Shown piece after piece: positions 1 through 10,984 of a stretch of 64,000 bases of DNA; position 1 is the stretch's first letter, and each line of letters opens with the position of its first letter. The notes under the pieces were generated by a model. The model ran no database searches and was not told the DNA's origin. It saw only the letters and a program-made list of their open reading frames with translations. The stretch is from Charina bottae (Eukaryota; Chordata; Lepidosauria; Squamata; Charinaidae): the NCBI GenBank assembly GCA_023362775.1, contig JALMGJ010000016.1, forward strand, positions 1,619,001 to 1,683,000, in the 5' to 3' direction. A program made the position numbers and the translations under genes.

Positions 1-2
1 AG

Positions 3-906
3 AAATCCGGTGAGCTCTGGATGTGTTGCGACTACTGGAAGTTGAATGAGATCACAATCAAGAACCGGTACCCCCTGCCGCTGATACCAGAGCTCCTGGA
101 GCGACTCCGCAATCCTCTCCTGTTCACGAAGCTGGAAGTCCCCCCCCTGAGGGGGGCGTACAACCTGGTCCGTATCCAACAGGGCGATGAGTGGAAGACC
201 GTGTTCCGTACTCATTATGGCCATTACGAGTTTACAGTTGTCCCATTTGGACTATCTAACGCCCCTGCGGTCTCCATGCACTTCATGAACGACATCTTCA
301 AGGACCTCCTGGATCAGTACCTGATAATCTATCTTGACGACATTCTGATTTTTTCATCCTCTCGGAGCGAACACGAACAGCAGGTCCGCACCGTATTGCA
401 ACGGCTGCGGGAGCACCACCTGTACGCCAAGTTGGAGAAGTGTCAATTTGCCTGCCAAACCGTAGAATTCCTGGGACACCGAATCTCTGCTACCAGCATT
501 GCAATGGAGCCGGGCAAGGTGGAGGCGTTGCAATCTTGGCAGCCTCCACGTCGGGCCAAGGATGTGCAACGTCTGCTCGGGTTTGCTAACTACTATTGGA
601 ATTTCATTCCTCAATTCGCAGAACTGTCCACGCCCTTATCAAACCTACTCCGCTGGTGACCGGCGTCGGTAGGGCTTGGCTGCTGATCTACTCCGGAAGA
701 AGACCAAGTTCCATTGGGGAGACACGGAACAACGAGCCTTCAAAAGGCTCAAACTAGCCTTTACCACAGAGTCTATCCTCAGGCACCCAGACCCATTCTG
801 GCCGTTCGTCGTCGAAACAGAAGGATCCGATGTAGCCGTCGGCGCCATCTTACTCCAGGCCAACACCCAGACCGGCACCCTTTGCCCTTGTGCTTACCAG
901 GGGTAA
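3..906 (+). pseudogene. Ty3/gypsy pol fragment (reverse transcriptase, start of RNase H)
   Basis: Reverse transcriptase of a Ty3/gypsy LTR retrotransposon, which would copy element RNA into DNA. The frame is open from base 3 at the window edge and reads through a gypsy-type fingers/palm: a CCDYWKLNE-like start, a motif B area with PFGLSNAP, and the catalytic YLDD box at 330-341 followed by ILIFS. Downstream is the connection region (FLGHRIS, LLGFANYYWNFI) to a stop at 657-659. The frame then shifts by one, and an RNase H-like start (FHWGDTEQRAFKRLK) is readable from 676 to 906. Motif A is damaged: the expected first catalytic Asp at 135-137 is a Glu codon and extra residues follow. It is therefore not an active copy. 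The N-terminal part of pol lies left of the window. Family call is firm; lineage is not. Confidence 0.9.
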
Positions 907-1487
907 GCACTGCCGCCTTGCCCGCTCCTCACCTGACTGCCCGAACAACCGATCCACCATCGCCCTCCACTCCGGAGCCTACAGACGCCGGCCACCAGTG
1001 GCCTGCCTTCGTCAGGCCCCGGTCTACCCAGATGGACACCAGCCCAGATCAGCAGCCAAGCCCTACCGACACCAGTCACCTGTGGGTGGCTTTTCTCGGG
1101 CCCCGGTCTACCCAGACTCCCACCAGCCCAGAGCAGCAACTAAGCCCTACTGACGCCAGTCACCAGTGGGTGGCTTTTCTCAGGCCCCGGTCTACCCAGA
1201 CTTCTACCAGCCCAGAACAGCAACCAAGCCCCGCTGACGCCGGTCACCAGTGGGTGGCCTTTCTCAGGCCCCGGTCTACCTCCAGCCCCGACAGCCAAGC
1301 TAACTCCACGCCCACGGTCGTCTCGCCTGTTACCTCCGGTTCACCACCAGTGGTCGCCGCTTCCTCAGCGCCTGCACCCTCTCTGGTCCTTCCTGTCGGG
1401 CCGGGAGTACCCAAAGGACTTGTTCCTATCCAGCCTGAGGAAGAGGAAGAGGACTGTGTAAACTGGGTGTTTTGTGTGTCCGTGTAA
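714..1487 (+). pseudogene. Proline/serine-rich frame with 28-residue repeats, gypsy 3' portion
   Basis: An open frame of about 257 codons starts inside the RNase H remnant in a different frame and continues into low-complexity Pro/Ser/Thr-rich sequence. It contains a 28-residue tandem repeat and ends in an acidic run (EEEEED) and a stop that overlaps a poly(A) signal. The RNase H, integrase and chromodomain expected after RT in a gypsy element are absent, so I read this as an internally deleted pol joined to sequence near the 3' end of the element. The open frame is partly explained by GC-rich composition and by the repeat unit being a multiple of three. A real product is not supported. No known domain recognised. 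Confidence 0.4.
979..1283 (+). repeat. 84-bp tandem repeat, about 3.6 copies
   Basis: The word ccccggtctacc starts at 1017, 1101, 1185 and 1269, exactly 84 bp apart each time. Flanking sequence (ccagtgggtggctttt before, ccagcccagagcagcaa after) repeats with it. Units differ by scattered substitutions but no indels, so the array keeps a 28-codon period. Confidence 0.9.
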
Positions 1488-1492
1488 ATAAA
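1487..1492 (+). promoter_or_regulatory. Poly(A) signal AATAAA
   Basis: AATAAA directly follows, and overlaps, the stop codon of the proline-rich frame and is followed by a T/G-rich stretch. This fits the 3' end or LTR R region of the gypsy element. LTR boundaries were not resolved. Confidence 0.5.
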
Positions 1493-1539
1493 GATATTTC
1501 AGTAACGTTTCTGTGTCTGTCTTAGTTGGAACAGGACAG

Positions 1540-2599
1540 TTTCTGGATGGCTGCTTGCTGAGTGGGAGAAACAACAAGAATGACAAGAACGGCACTCATC
1601 TCCACCCATTTCTTATGATAAGCTACAGCATGGAAAAGCAAGAGAAGGGAAGGGCAATCAGGCTGAGGCAGCTGCTCCAGGCAGCCGACAGTGTTTTCAT
1701 TGTGGATCAGCTGGACATTTACAGAAAAACTATAATTTATTGCCCAAAGATCAAAAGACAGGAAAAAAGAACCAATAGGCAACGCAAAATAAGTTTCTGC
1801 AAACAACACATATTGCACAGGTTCATGAAAAATATGATTCTGATTTCTGGGTGTTAGATTCTGGTGCTAATTTCCACTTATCTAATTGTAAAAGTTCTTT
1901 TGTTTCACTGTCTAAAACTAATAGAAAAAGTGTTTCTATGGCTGACGGGTCTACCATAGAAATCATGGGTCAAGGTGACATGAATCTATCTTGTTTGGGA
2001 GAAACTGTTAAAGGTGTGTTGTTTGTTCCTAAATTACAGACAAGCCTTCTATCTGTAGCCCAGTTAGTAGCAGCTGGATATGTCATAAAATTTAAGAAAG
2101 ATGGCTGTGAGATACGTAAAAATTGTAAGTTGTGTGCAAATTGTTAACAAAGAGATTCATTGTACATAGTACAGAATGCTAAAAGTCAAGCTGCAAAAGC
2201 TGTAATTGGCAACATTCCAATTCATGATCAGTGCATACACCTGATGCACAGGAGATTTGGTCATGCTAATTTTAGATACATAGAACAAATACCACAGCTA
2301 TGTGCTGACCTGAAGTTGAAACCTTGTGATAAATATCTGGACTGTGTAGTTTGCAAAGAATGCAAAACACAGAAGTTTTCTGTGAGTAAACACAGAGACA
2401 GAATTACAACTAGACCTCTTGAAATTGTTCATTCTGACATTATTGGTCCTTTTGCTCCAAGTTTGGGACAAATAAGATTCATAATGACCATAAATGATGA
2501 TTTTTCAAGATATACATTTATCTATCTGTTGAAACATAAAGATGAGGCATTTGATAAATTTAAAAGTTTTGTAACATGGGCAAAAAAAAGTTTTGTAAG
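1540..2599 (+). pseudogene. Ty1/copia retrotransposon gag-pol fragment
   Basis: One frame carries, in copia order, a Gag zinc knuckle, a protease and the start of integrase. The knuckle begins at 1692 (C-FH-C-GSAG-H) but its last Cys codon is Tyr. A TAG follows at 1776-1778. The retropepsin active site reads WVLDSGA at about 1845-1865 and the domain continues to about 2130 with VLFVPKL and LLSVAQL. After an in-frame TAA at 2145-2147 the GAG-pre-integrase zinc-binding region reads HRRFGH...C..C (about 2250-2370). The integrase core then starts with EIVHSDIIGPF and DDFSRYTFIYLL. It is cut off at about 2598 by a SINE, and I could not find the rest of integrase, RT or RNase H downstream. No LTRs found. 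Inactive. Confidence 0.88.
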
Positions 2600-2937
2600 A
2601 GGGGCATGGTGGCTCAGTGGGTAAGATGCCAGGCTTGTCAATCAGAAGATCGCAAGTTCGGAGGTTCGAATCCCTAGCCCCATGTGACGGAGTGAGCTCC
2701 CATACTCGCCCCAGCTCTTGCCAACCTACCAATTCGAAAGCATGCAAATGCAAGTAGATTAATAGGTACCACTTCGGTGGGAAGGTAACAGCATTCTGCA
2801 TGCATCATGCCGGCCACATGACCGTGGAAGCATCTTTGGACAACACTGGCTCTTCGGTTAACAAATGGAGATGAGCACCAGCCCCTAGAGTCGGACACGA
2901 CTGCACAAATGTGCTGGGGGAACCTTTATCTTTTTAT
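2600..2937 (+). mobile_element. tRNA-derived SINE with Bov-B-like tail (copy 1)
   Basis: Begins ggggcatggtggctcagtgg. It has a pol III A box (tggctcagtgggtaaga) and B box (ggttcgaatcc) typical of a tRNA promoter. A body follows with gcatgcaaatgcaagtagattaat, then a 3' segment gagtcggacacgactg and a short T-rich tail. Two more copies lie at 21,436 (minus) and 58,790 (plus). The 3' segment matches the end of the Bov-B LINE in this window. The insertion interrupts copia integrase. I do not see a clean target duplication, so flanking DNA may have been lost. Confidence 0.88.
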
Positions 2938-2944
2938 TGATTGC

Positions 2945-5640
2945 TATATTTGCCATTACATGGGTCAGCTTTGTCTACTACTACTTCCTGGGCCTTGATG
3001 GAATGGAGATGATGGTGCTCTGTGCATTACAATGCCAATTACATCCTCATATATCATGGATGATGGATGATGATACTATTGGCAGCACCACCACCACAGA
3101 ACTAGTGATGGCTTTTCCTCCACCTTCAGCCATCTTTCCTAGTTTTCACTATCTTTCTCATGCTAAAGACAGGGTGCTTTATCTAAATATATGAAAATTC
3201 CCTTTTATTGAAACTAATTTATAATCTATTTAAACAGTGGGCACAATTGTCTTTGAAAGTCTTTGCCAGATTTGCTGGTGGAAAAATGGGGTGGACAATT
3301 TCTTTGAATTTTTGTAGGAAAAGGAGTAAAGAAGAACAATTCCTCAAGAGCAGCACTTCCATTAAATTCTGACAGTAGCCCCACTATTGAAAAAGCCCAG
3401 CAGGATGACTTCTCTCATGATATTCTTCCTTGGAATTGAGTTGAAGTATAGGACTCCAGGGAAGGTGTATAATGCTGAAAAAAATTATTCTACAATAAAA
3501 GGCAGAGCATTTAAACACACCCCTCAGCCATCTCATAACTCAGTAAATATAAGAACACCACTTTCCTCCCATCTTCTTTGAAAAAGATTCTAAAGTAAAT
3601 TATTTTTAAAGAATCACAAAAGACAGAATTATTTCTCTGCCTCATACCTTCCTGTTTATACTACTATAGAAATATGAGCCTACAGCCTCAGGGGTGCTAC
3701 ACCACATGTAAACTACTATGTCATATCTGCTCAGTGGCTGGCCTATGAATCAGGCCTGTGAAAAAGTTGTATATGCACTGAGTATTAAGAGGTCAAAACA
3801 GAAGAGACCTCATCACTCAAAACCATTGTAAAAATACTTATCCAAGCAACATCCAATTGGTATTTATGATGGTTCCCATTAGGTAAACATCTGGATTCTA
3901 TTTTTAATCCACTCAAAGCTAGACTGCTGAGGATTAAAAAGACAATCCTAGCAACACAACATTGCCAATTCAAATCATCCCTGCATGTTCAGAGATGAAA
4001 AAAATAATGCAGGCAGCTTGCTTTGTGTAATGTGATCAGAGGCACTCAGGCCATTGAGCCAGAATGTGGCTGCCTTCTGAACCTGCTGTGACTGATGAGG
4101 AAGCTTGCTGTGAAAGACTTATATCATTCAGCCCCGTGGCTTTGAAGGGCGTATTTTGGCTCAGCAAGGTCTGTGATATCCTCTGATCCTTGTTAGAACA
4201 TCTGATGCTTATATGGTAGAAAAATACTGTTCTGGAAACAGGCTTCTTGCTGTTGCTAATATGAATTTCATTTGTACAATTTAAGGCAGACATGTACAAT
4301 CCAAGCCCCAAGCCCCAGGTTGCATGTATCCTAACCAAAGTCCCAAAATTCTAATTTTGGACTGAACATGTGGGGAGTACTTATACTGACAGTATTTAAT
4401 TCTTTTAATGAAATGTTCACTTACATTTAATTTTCCATCTTATTCATTGGAGTGTGGCCCATGTTTAAGGAATTAGATGTCTACCTATTTGAGTTAGGGT
4501 TTCAGACATGTTTCCAACCTCTGTTATGGATATAGTATCATTGAGGGGGCACATGTAAGTCCTGGTAGAATCCTGATATTTTAATGCTCACTTAAGCACT
4601 CCTGATTTCAGTGGCTGTGACTTACTTCCTTTGATTGTGGCTAACACTGGATCCATTTTGCTCAGGGAAATGAATGACTCATAGTCTCCATGTTATATAC
4701 AAGGAAATAAGAAATTGCATAGTCTTATCATTATTAGACCAGTGCAGCACTTTGGAACTCATTTGGATAAGGTGCTTCAAAAGGCACAGAGGCACAAATG
4801 TAGCATATGTGTGCAATTCTTTGAAACAGCTGCATTTTTTCCCAAAGTTGCACAACTGCCCTCTACAGCTGCCGCACAATCCTGGGAAAAGGTGTGAGTA
4901 GTTTAAAGCTGTACAGACACATTTTGTCCTTGGATTGCTCCTGTGTGCTTCAAAGCACCATTTTCGAATGGAATCTGAAGACATTCATAGCCCTAAAAGT
5001 TCTAACAAGCATTCATTTTTATTTTGCTGTGGATATACCCATACTGCATAACAGCCACAGAATGTATTGTCGCTGTTTTAGATTCCTGTCTAGTTGTTAC
5101 TTGTACGTGAGCCATCACTTTGCAGTGGCACGTAATCACTGGCAGGCTCCTCTCCTGCTACTTGGGGGGCATCTACTTCACATATTTTAGGTATCTACTG
5201 GGCCCATCATTTCATTCAGACCTTCCATGTCTGAATGTTGTGAATGGATGATAGAATAGGATTTTGTCTATCCATTTCTCTCCAAAACCTGGATAGGATG
5301 GGGCCAAATTTATTGTGGAGAGAAAAGTCAACAAAAGACCAGGATCAGACCAGAGGCCACAAAACAACCTGCAGTTGTGATGTCTAATTTTCAAAAACCA
5401 TGTTTGCAATGAGAAACTCCTTTTGCATAGCTTTCATGTGAAGCTCCATATACCTCCATCAGAATTTGAGCCCTGATGGTGTGGGGTTGGAGCTCAAATG
5501 AAAGCTTTTTGTATCAAGTGATCAGGCACTGCCAGTTATACAGAAAAGCAGGTGATAGCCAACAATATTCCCACACCAAAGAAAGAATTGCTTCTGGTAA
5601 TGGTTTCAAGTTTATAGCCTGATGTTTACTTTAAAAACAC
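2945..5640. other. Anonymous AT-rich DNA
   Basis: No reading frame with recognisable domains, no clear repeat family and no RNA gene seen. Short open frames here are all under about 105 codons and have frequent stops on either side. Confidence 0.6.
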
Positions 5641-5649
5641 CAGTGTATA

Positions 5650-6070
5650 TGTGGTGAAGGGAAAACTGCCTCCTTGTGAGTAAGCCACACCACCAGACTA
5701 TGAGTGCCTGCAGACTCAGTGCCAGCTAAGCATGGAGGCTTCTCTGAAGAAAAAGCAGACGTGGAGGTTGGAGAAGCAGGTTGAGGGAGATGCCAGAGGA
5801 CTACAAAGAGAGACCTATAGAGAAAGCACCTCTGGATTACCCTTATCAGGCCTGTATAAATAAACTCCCCTACCCTTCTGGCTGGCTGGGCCTCAGCTCA
5901 TTGTCCATGCAGAGAAGATAGCTGGTTCCTCATTCTAGAGTCTTACCCAGAGGGAAGGAAGGGGCCAGACTCAACTAAAGAGTTGCTTATATGCTCACAA
6001 CTGAGGCTGGAAAGTATTACTGAGACTGTTCGGGTAAGAATAGAAAAAGCCTCAGACTGCTGCTGCCACA
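5650..6070 (+). repeat. Possible solo LTR remnant (weak)
   Basis: A TATA-like motif followed by an AATAAA-like overlap (ctgtataaataaactccc, about 5850) sits in a GC-richer stretch beginning near tgtgg and ending near ccaca. I see no matching target duplication and no linked coding sequence, so this is only suggestive. Confidence 0.25.
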
Positions 6071-6756
6071 CCAGATCTATTTACTTCCTTGATTAGATAT
6101 TTTATTCTAAGTGTTATTTTGAGGTCTTGGTTTGGATTGCTGAGGCTCCAAAGAGTCTATTTTTGTTTTCAAACCTGTCTCCGAATGCTCAAAGTATTGG
6201 GAAAAATCAACTTCAGCAGGTTCTCTACATCATGGAGTGTCCATTGTTTGCTTTCTGTTACTCACTAATCAGATCCCCACCTCTCTGTCTCTGAGGGTTT
6301 CTCCCACAGTATACTTCCTGCAGACTGTTTGTTCAATTTATTAGCCCTTTCAGTTGTCAAAATGATTCTAGGCAATGTCTAACTAACATGTTTTAAAAAA
6401 TATAAACAGTAATAAACATATGAAAGTCCAAGAGATAAAATTCCAATTTCAGTATGGGATCACAAATCATTCTGCTCTTGGGCTTGATAAAAGATCCACC
6501 TTTTAAGAGCTTTCCTAAATGACAATAGGGTCATGGATGTGCAGATTTTGGAGTGCTACCCCACAGGGCAAGGGTAGCCTGAGAAAAGGCATGTCTCCAC
6601 AAGATGATATAATTTTAACAATGGGTAGTTCTGTAGATAACCAGGAAGGATGTTATGGATTACAACCAGCAACTTGAACTTCTTTAAATTGAAAGAAAAA
6701 TGCATATACTCAAAGTATGATACAACTAGATTTGAAAATGTTAACTCTGAGTTCCT

Positions 6757-6955
6757 CCTCCTCCTCCTCCTCCTTCTTCTTTGACTCCTGGTGACTGCCT
6801 GGACAAATCCCTGCAGTTTTCTTGGCAAGATTTCACAAGTGCTTTGCCCTTCCTTCCTTCCAAGGGCTGAGAGAGAGTGACTGGCCCAAGGTCACCCACT
6901 GGCTTTTTGTCTGATTTTAGCTGGTGCCTTAACCACTACACCAAAATGGCTCTTC
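6757..6955 (-). repeat. Degenerate tRNA-SINE with RTE-like tail
   Basis: On the minus strand it reads gagccattttggtgtagtggttaaggcacc at the head, then gtgaccttgggccagtcactctctctcagccc, then cttgccaagaaaactgcagg near the tail. A (TCC/TTC)n run (6752-6781 on plus) abuts the 3' end. It shares its body with copies at 48.5 kb and 57.4-58.2 kb. Confidence 0.65.
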
Positions 6956-6964
6956 AACCAAGTT

Positions 6965-8000
6965 CTTACATCAATTAAAATCTTCAATTAGGACCAGAGA
7001 GTGGCATTTAAAGACAGTAGGAATCAAATGTTATGTGAGTGAATGCTAGGATGGCATCAGTTAATGGGAACACCAAGAATAACATTAAAACTATGATAGA
7101 AGGTATTTTCAAATCAGTTCAAGTAGGACTTGCAATGCTAAATGCAATGTATCCCATCCTTCAATCTAATATAGCAAAGACGTTTATAAAGTTTGCAGAA
7201 GCATCATTTAGACTGTCAGTTAAAAATGATGCACTGGATGTGTTACCCTGCCTAAAAAGAGATCAAAGCAAAGATTAACCCACCATATCAAATGCAGCTA
7301 CCATTCTATATCCATTAAAATGTGAAAAAGCTGTAGCTTAGTAGTGCTTTCAGAACTTCAATCAGCCCCACTCTCTTGCTGTAGCTCAGCTCATTATTTA
7401 TATGCAAATAATGTTCCAGTTCAGTCCCCACCATTTCTAGGTATGGATGAGGAAGAAGCCTGTTTGAAATCCTGAAGAGCAGTTAATGTGATGTAGGCAG
7501 TTCTGAACTAAATGAACCTACAATCTGATCTGATGTGAGGCAGTTTTCTTTCACCAATGCAGTAGCCCTCACATCAAATTAAATCAGGAGGTAAAAGTGC
7601 AATAGGATTCTGATCTATGCAGTCCCTACAAATGCTGGCAAGGAAAGATGAATCCCAGAAATGTTACTATTGTCCAGAAAACAGAGTCCAATCTTTGAAT
7701 TCTCAGTGACCAGAGAATGAGATAGTTGCAGCTCTGGAAGAGGACATTGATTACTCTGTCAAGAAACAGATCTGACATTTTTCTGGAAGTACTTTGATAT
7801 ATTCATTCCTTCAGATTGGGAGCAGGGCAAAACAGTCTCAGTCAATCTTTTGGCTTGATATTCCAAGGAGGTCTGCTCAGGATTTAGATTGTCTTTACAT
7901 TTGTAATTTATTTATTCATTCAGTTATCAGATTTCTAGCACTGAATTCAAAAGACACATGGGAATTTATAATATAATCATCAAATACACTAAAACATCTA
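6965..8000. other. Anonymous DNA
   Basis: No recognisable element. An 79-codon open frame at 7039-7278 matches no family I know and has no splice or codon-pattern support. Confidence 0.5.
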
Positions 8001-8003
8001 TGT

Positions 8004-8028
8004 GATGATGATGATGATGATGATGATG
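8004..8028. repeat. (GAT)n microsatellite
   Basis: About eight uninterrupted gat triplets. Confidence 0.9.
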
Positions 8029-8361
8029 GAGGAGGAAATTAAAAAAATGGAATGGAATACATTAAGACATCCATGGTAACAATGCTAAAGATAGCAAACC
8101 AATAAGATAACTGATAAAATCACTTCATAGCTCAAACGCTTTCCTAAATAAATCTTTAGGCTTTCCTAAATAAATTTTCAATAGTTTGGAACAGAAAACA
8201 CAAGTCTTCATGTCCTTTGCCTTGCAAAAGTGGGGAAACAATAGAAAAGTCTTCATGCAAAGATTTTCCCACTGGAAACATTGTTTTTGAAATTGTAAGG
8301 ACTGTAGTGAAATTTCATTGTCAGGAAATTCTTCAAACTGTATGGCTTCTATTGTTTACGG

Positions 8362-8609
8362 CAGGGGTCCCCAACCTGTGGGCCACGGCCTGTTAGGAAG
8401 TGGGCCGCACAGCAGGTGAGCGGTGGTGGTCCACGCGATTGGCTCCCACCTGCAAAACAACTCCCCCATCCATGTGATTGGCTCTCGCCTGCAAACCCTG
8501 CCCTCCATTTGTGCGATTGGCTCCTGCTTGCAAACCCCGCCCCTCCCGGTCCGTGGAAAAATTGTCTTCCACGACCGGTCCCTGGTGCCAAAAAGGTTGG
8601 GTACCCCTG
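8362..8609. mobile_element. hAT (Charlie-like) non-autonomous element
   Basis: Terminal inverted repeats caggggtccccaacc at the left and ggttgggtacccctg at the right enclose 248 bp. The flanking 8-bp target duplication is gtttacgg (8354-8361) and gtttatgg (8610-8617), one mismatch. Ends and the segment ccgtggaaaaattgtcttccacga resemble mammalian MER1-type hAT elements. The centre holds about three imperfect 36-38-bp repeats containing gattggct and tgcaaac. No transposase; movement would need a hAT transposase in trans. Confidence 0.88.
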
Positions 8610-8617
8610 GTTTATGG

Positions 8618-9780
8618 GATCTGCTTGTGAAGGCTGTTAAAGGCTGATCTGGACTATCTGTAAAAGGGAAGGTGAAGTACAAATAAATATACTTACATTT
8701 TCCTAAAGAAGTTGTGAGGATGTGATTGAGATATGTGATGGTGATTTGGTGCTTTCTAGTCCAAGTTTGTCTTGAGTCACCATGCTAGGTAGTTTTTTAA
8801 GACAGATTGAAGTCTTTCTAGAATTTTTTTTTTGACAAAATTGTTATGGCAACTTAGATACCCCCCCAAAAAAAACACATACCAAATCCCACTTAACTAA
8901 ACACCTGAGAGGGATTTTTCTATTTAACGGAGAGACCTATTTTATTTTGCTTCTCCTTCTCTATATATGATTTGGAGGTTTAGAAAAACAATAGATAATA
9001 TGAAAGGAGAACCATAGATCCCTTTCAGATGATCCTTACATGCTCCAATTTAAGTTGATTTACTTGTTCTCAGCTTACAGCACATTTGATCTGATTTGTG
9101 AAGGTTAATAGGGGAGTGAATGGTCTACTAGTCCTTCATTTCATCCTAGAATGGACAGGCTGATCTTTTGATGTTTTTATCCTTTATGATACTGTAACAA
9201 GATACCTAGATACAAGGACAGTGAATTGTGCTCAAAATCAGGAGTCTCTGTACATTCCCTAGAGAAGATACTCTTTAAATACGACAGAGTTCTGCACTTT
9301 CAGTATTTCAAATATTAATCTTTATGTTAAAAGGCTAGTTCCAACATTAATCATTACTAATTATTGCTTGTCTCAGCAATTATTATTTTAACCTGAAAAG
9401 ATGGTCCCATCAGAAGGAGAGCTGACTCCTAATTTAGAGATCTTTTGAGTAATTTAATATCTACTGGTTTACATGAGTAATAGGAATATCAGTTTTTTAC
9501 AAGATTATATTTCTTCCACCCTTCTTTCATAAGGCTATATGTTAAAAGAGAGGGAGAAAGTGTCTGTCAAAAGTGGTAAAGAACCTTTTCAGAGATTTAT
9601 TGTGTTATACATGCTAATGGAAAATATCAATTCTATAAAAAGTCATTAAAATTGATTTGTTATATCTAGTAGCATATGAAATTGGAAGGAGGATTAAAAA
9701 TATCAAGCAAGCAACAAATAATTTAATTTTCTGCCATTTTACCACTGTTGCTTTATTCCCTGGAAATTCTGTGTAGTTTA
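8618..9780. other. Anonymous AT-rich DNA
   Basis: No recognisable gene, RNA or repeat family seen. Confidence 0.5.
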
Positions 9781-10287
9781 TGTGAGGTGATGGTGGCTAG
9801 TGGGGTTCCAGGCTTGAAGTAATCCAAACAATGTGTTGTAAGGCTAACAATATCTTTATTGATAGCATAAGGCAATAATGGATGTATGGTGCATTATTGC
9901 AAAAAGGAAAAAAACAAAGCATACGCAGAGTTCCATCACCAGAATGGAAAGAAAGCATCATGGTCTGTGCAAAGACCAGGCATAGTTACAGTTCAGATAC
10001 AAAGTTACATGTAGATAGCAGTCTACATAGAGAAAGCATAGGAAGAACATAAGTGAGATGAATACCCATGGTTCATAGCTGAATTATACCCATGGTACAC
10101 AATTCTGATTGGCTAAAATGGGCTAGGCAACTTTTCAGCTTAACATTGTTGTACTTACTATAAACCGTCATGGGGTGGCGGTGTTGCATATTGGCTTTCC
10201 CTCGAGACTCTATTCTCATGGGAAAGACCTGATAACGTTTTATTGTTTTGGCTAGATAGAGGAGCACATCTGGTGTTTACTCTTACA
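9781..10287 (-). repeat. LTR-like segment, minus orientation
   Basis: On the minus strand the piece has a CCAAT box (plus gattggc at 10107-10113) and, downstream, AATAAAG (plus complement at 9855-9860) followed by a U5-like stretch ending ...cctcaca. The outer ends read TG...CA on either strand (tgtgaggtga, actcttaca). No matching 4-6-bp duplication flanks these ends and no pol is linked, so I call it a likely solo LTR with uncertain borders. Confidence 0.45.
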
Positions 10288-10289
10288 GC

Positions 10290-10890
10290 AGAGAAGCTTG
10301 GAAATTTCCACTTTCAGGCCAGATTCATAGTGTAGAAATTCCATGCGTTTGATTCTGTATAGAATAACTTTACCAAATAACTTTAACAGTTTAATGAACC
10401 TAGAATCAAGCAACCCATGCTATCAGCATTAGTATTTTTCAGTGTTAGCTTACTTATCATTTTGAATAAGAAATACAGGAATGAACAAAACAATGACCTA
10501 GACAGCATTGTTTTTCTGATTGACAAAGTTGTGAAAACACAGTGTTGTTGTTTCAGAATGTTTTCACAAATTTCACATATTCCATCAGATCATGATTCTG
10601 GTTATGCTAAAATAAATTCAAATTTCATATGAACAGTCTTTGATAGATTAAATTCTGGGTCTCATGACTTAGTTGCTAAACCCTGTAGAAGAACCAAAAA
10701 AGACTCAATAAATTAGAATAATAACCCTAATAGCTGCTGGTGGTTCATTTTTGCCTTCTCTCTGGCATAAGAAAGCCAGAAGATAAGGTGATAATGAGGA
10801 AAGTGTATGTTTCTGTGTGTGTGTTTCTGTGTGAGAAAGCTCTATTCTTAGAAGGAGAAGGAAATAGAAAAGGGAATGAAAGGTAAAGAG
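10290..10890. other. Anonymous DNA
   Basis: No recognisable feature. A 71-codon open frame (10,417-10,632) has no family support. Confidence 0.5.
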
Positions 10891-10891
10891 A

Positions 10892-10983
10892 AGAAGGAAG
10901 GAAGGAAGGAAGGAAGGAAGGAAGGAAGGAAGGAAGGGAGGGAGGGAGGGAGGGAGGGAGGGAGGGAGGGAGGGAGGGAGGGA
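10892..10983. repeat. (GGAA)n-(GGGA)n compound microsatellite
   Basis: About 11 GGAA units switch to about 12 GGGA units with no interruption. The whole tract is purine on the plus strand, so triplex-forming is plausible. Confidence 0.95.
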
Positions 10984-10984
10984 T

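Noticed and set aside
7039..7278. 79-codon open frame as a host exon
   Set aside because: Reads plausibly but matches no known family, with no splice sites or upstream coding.
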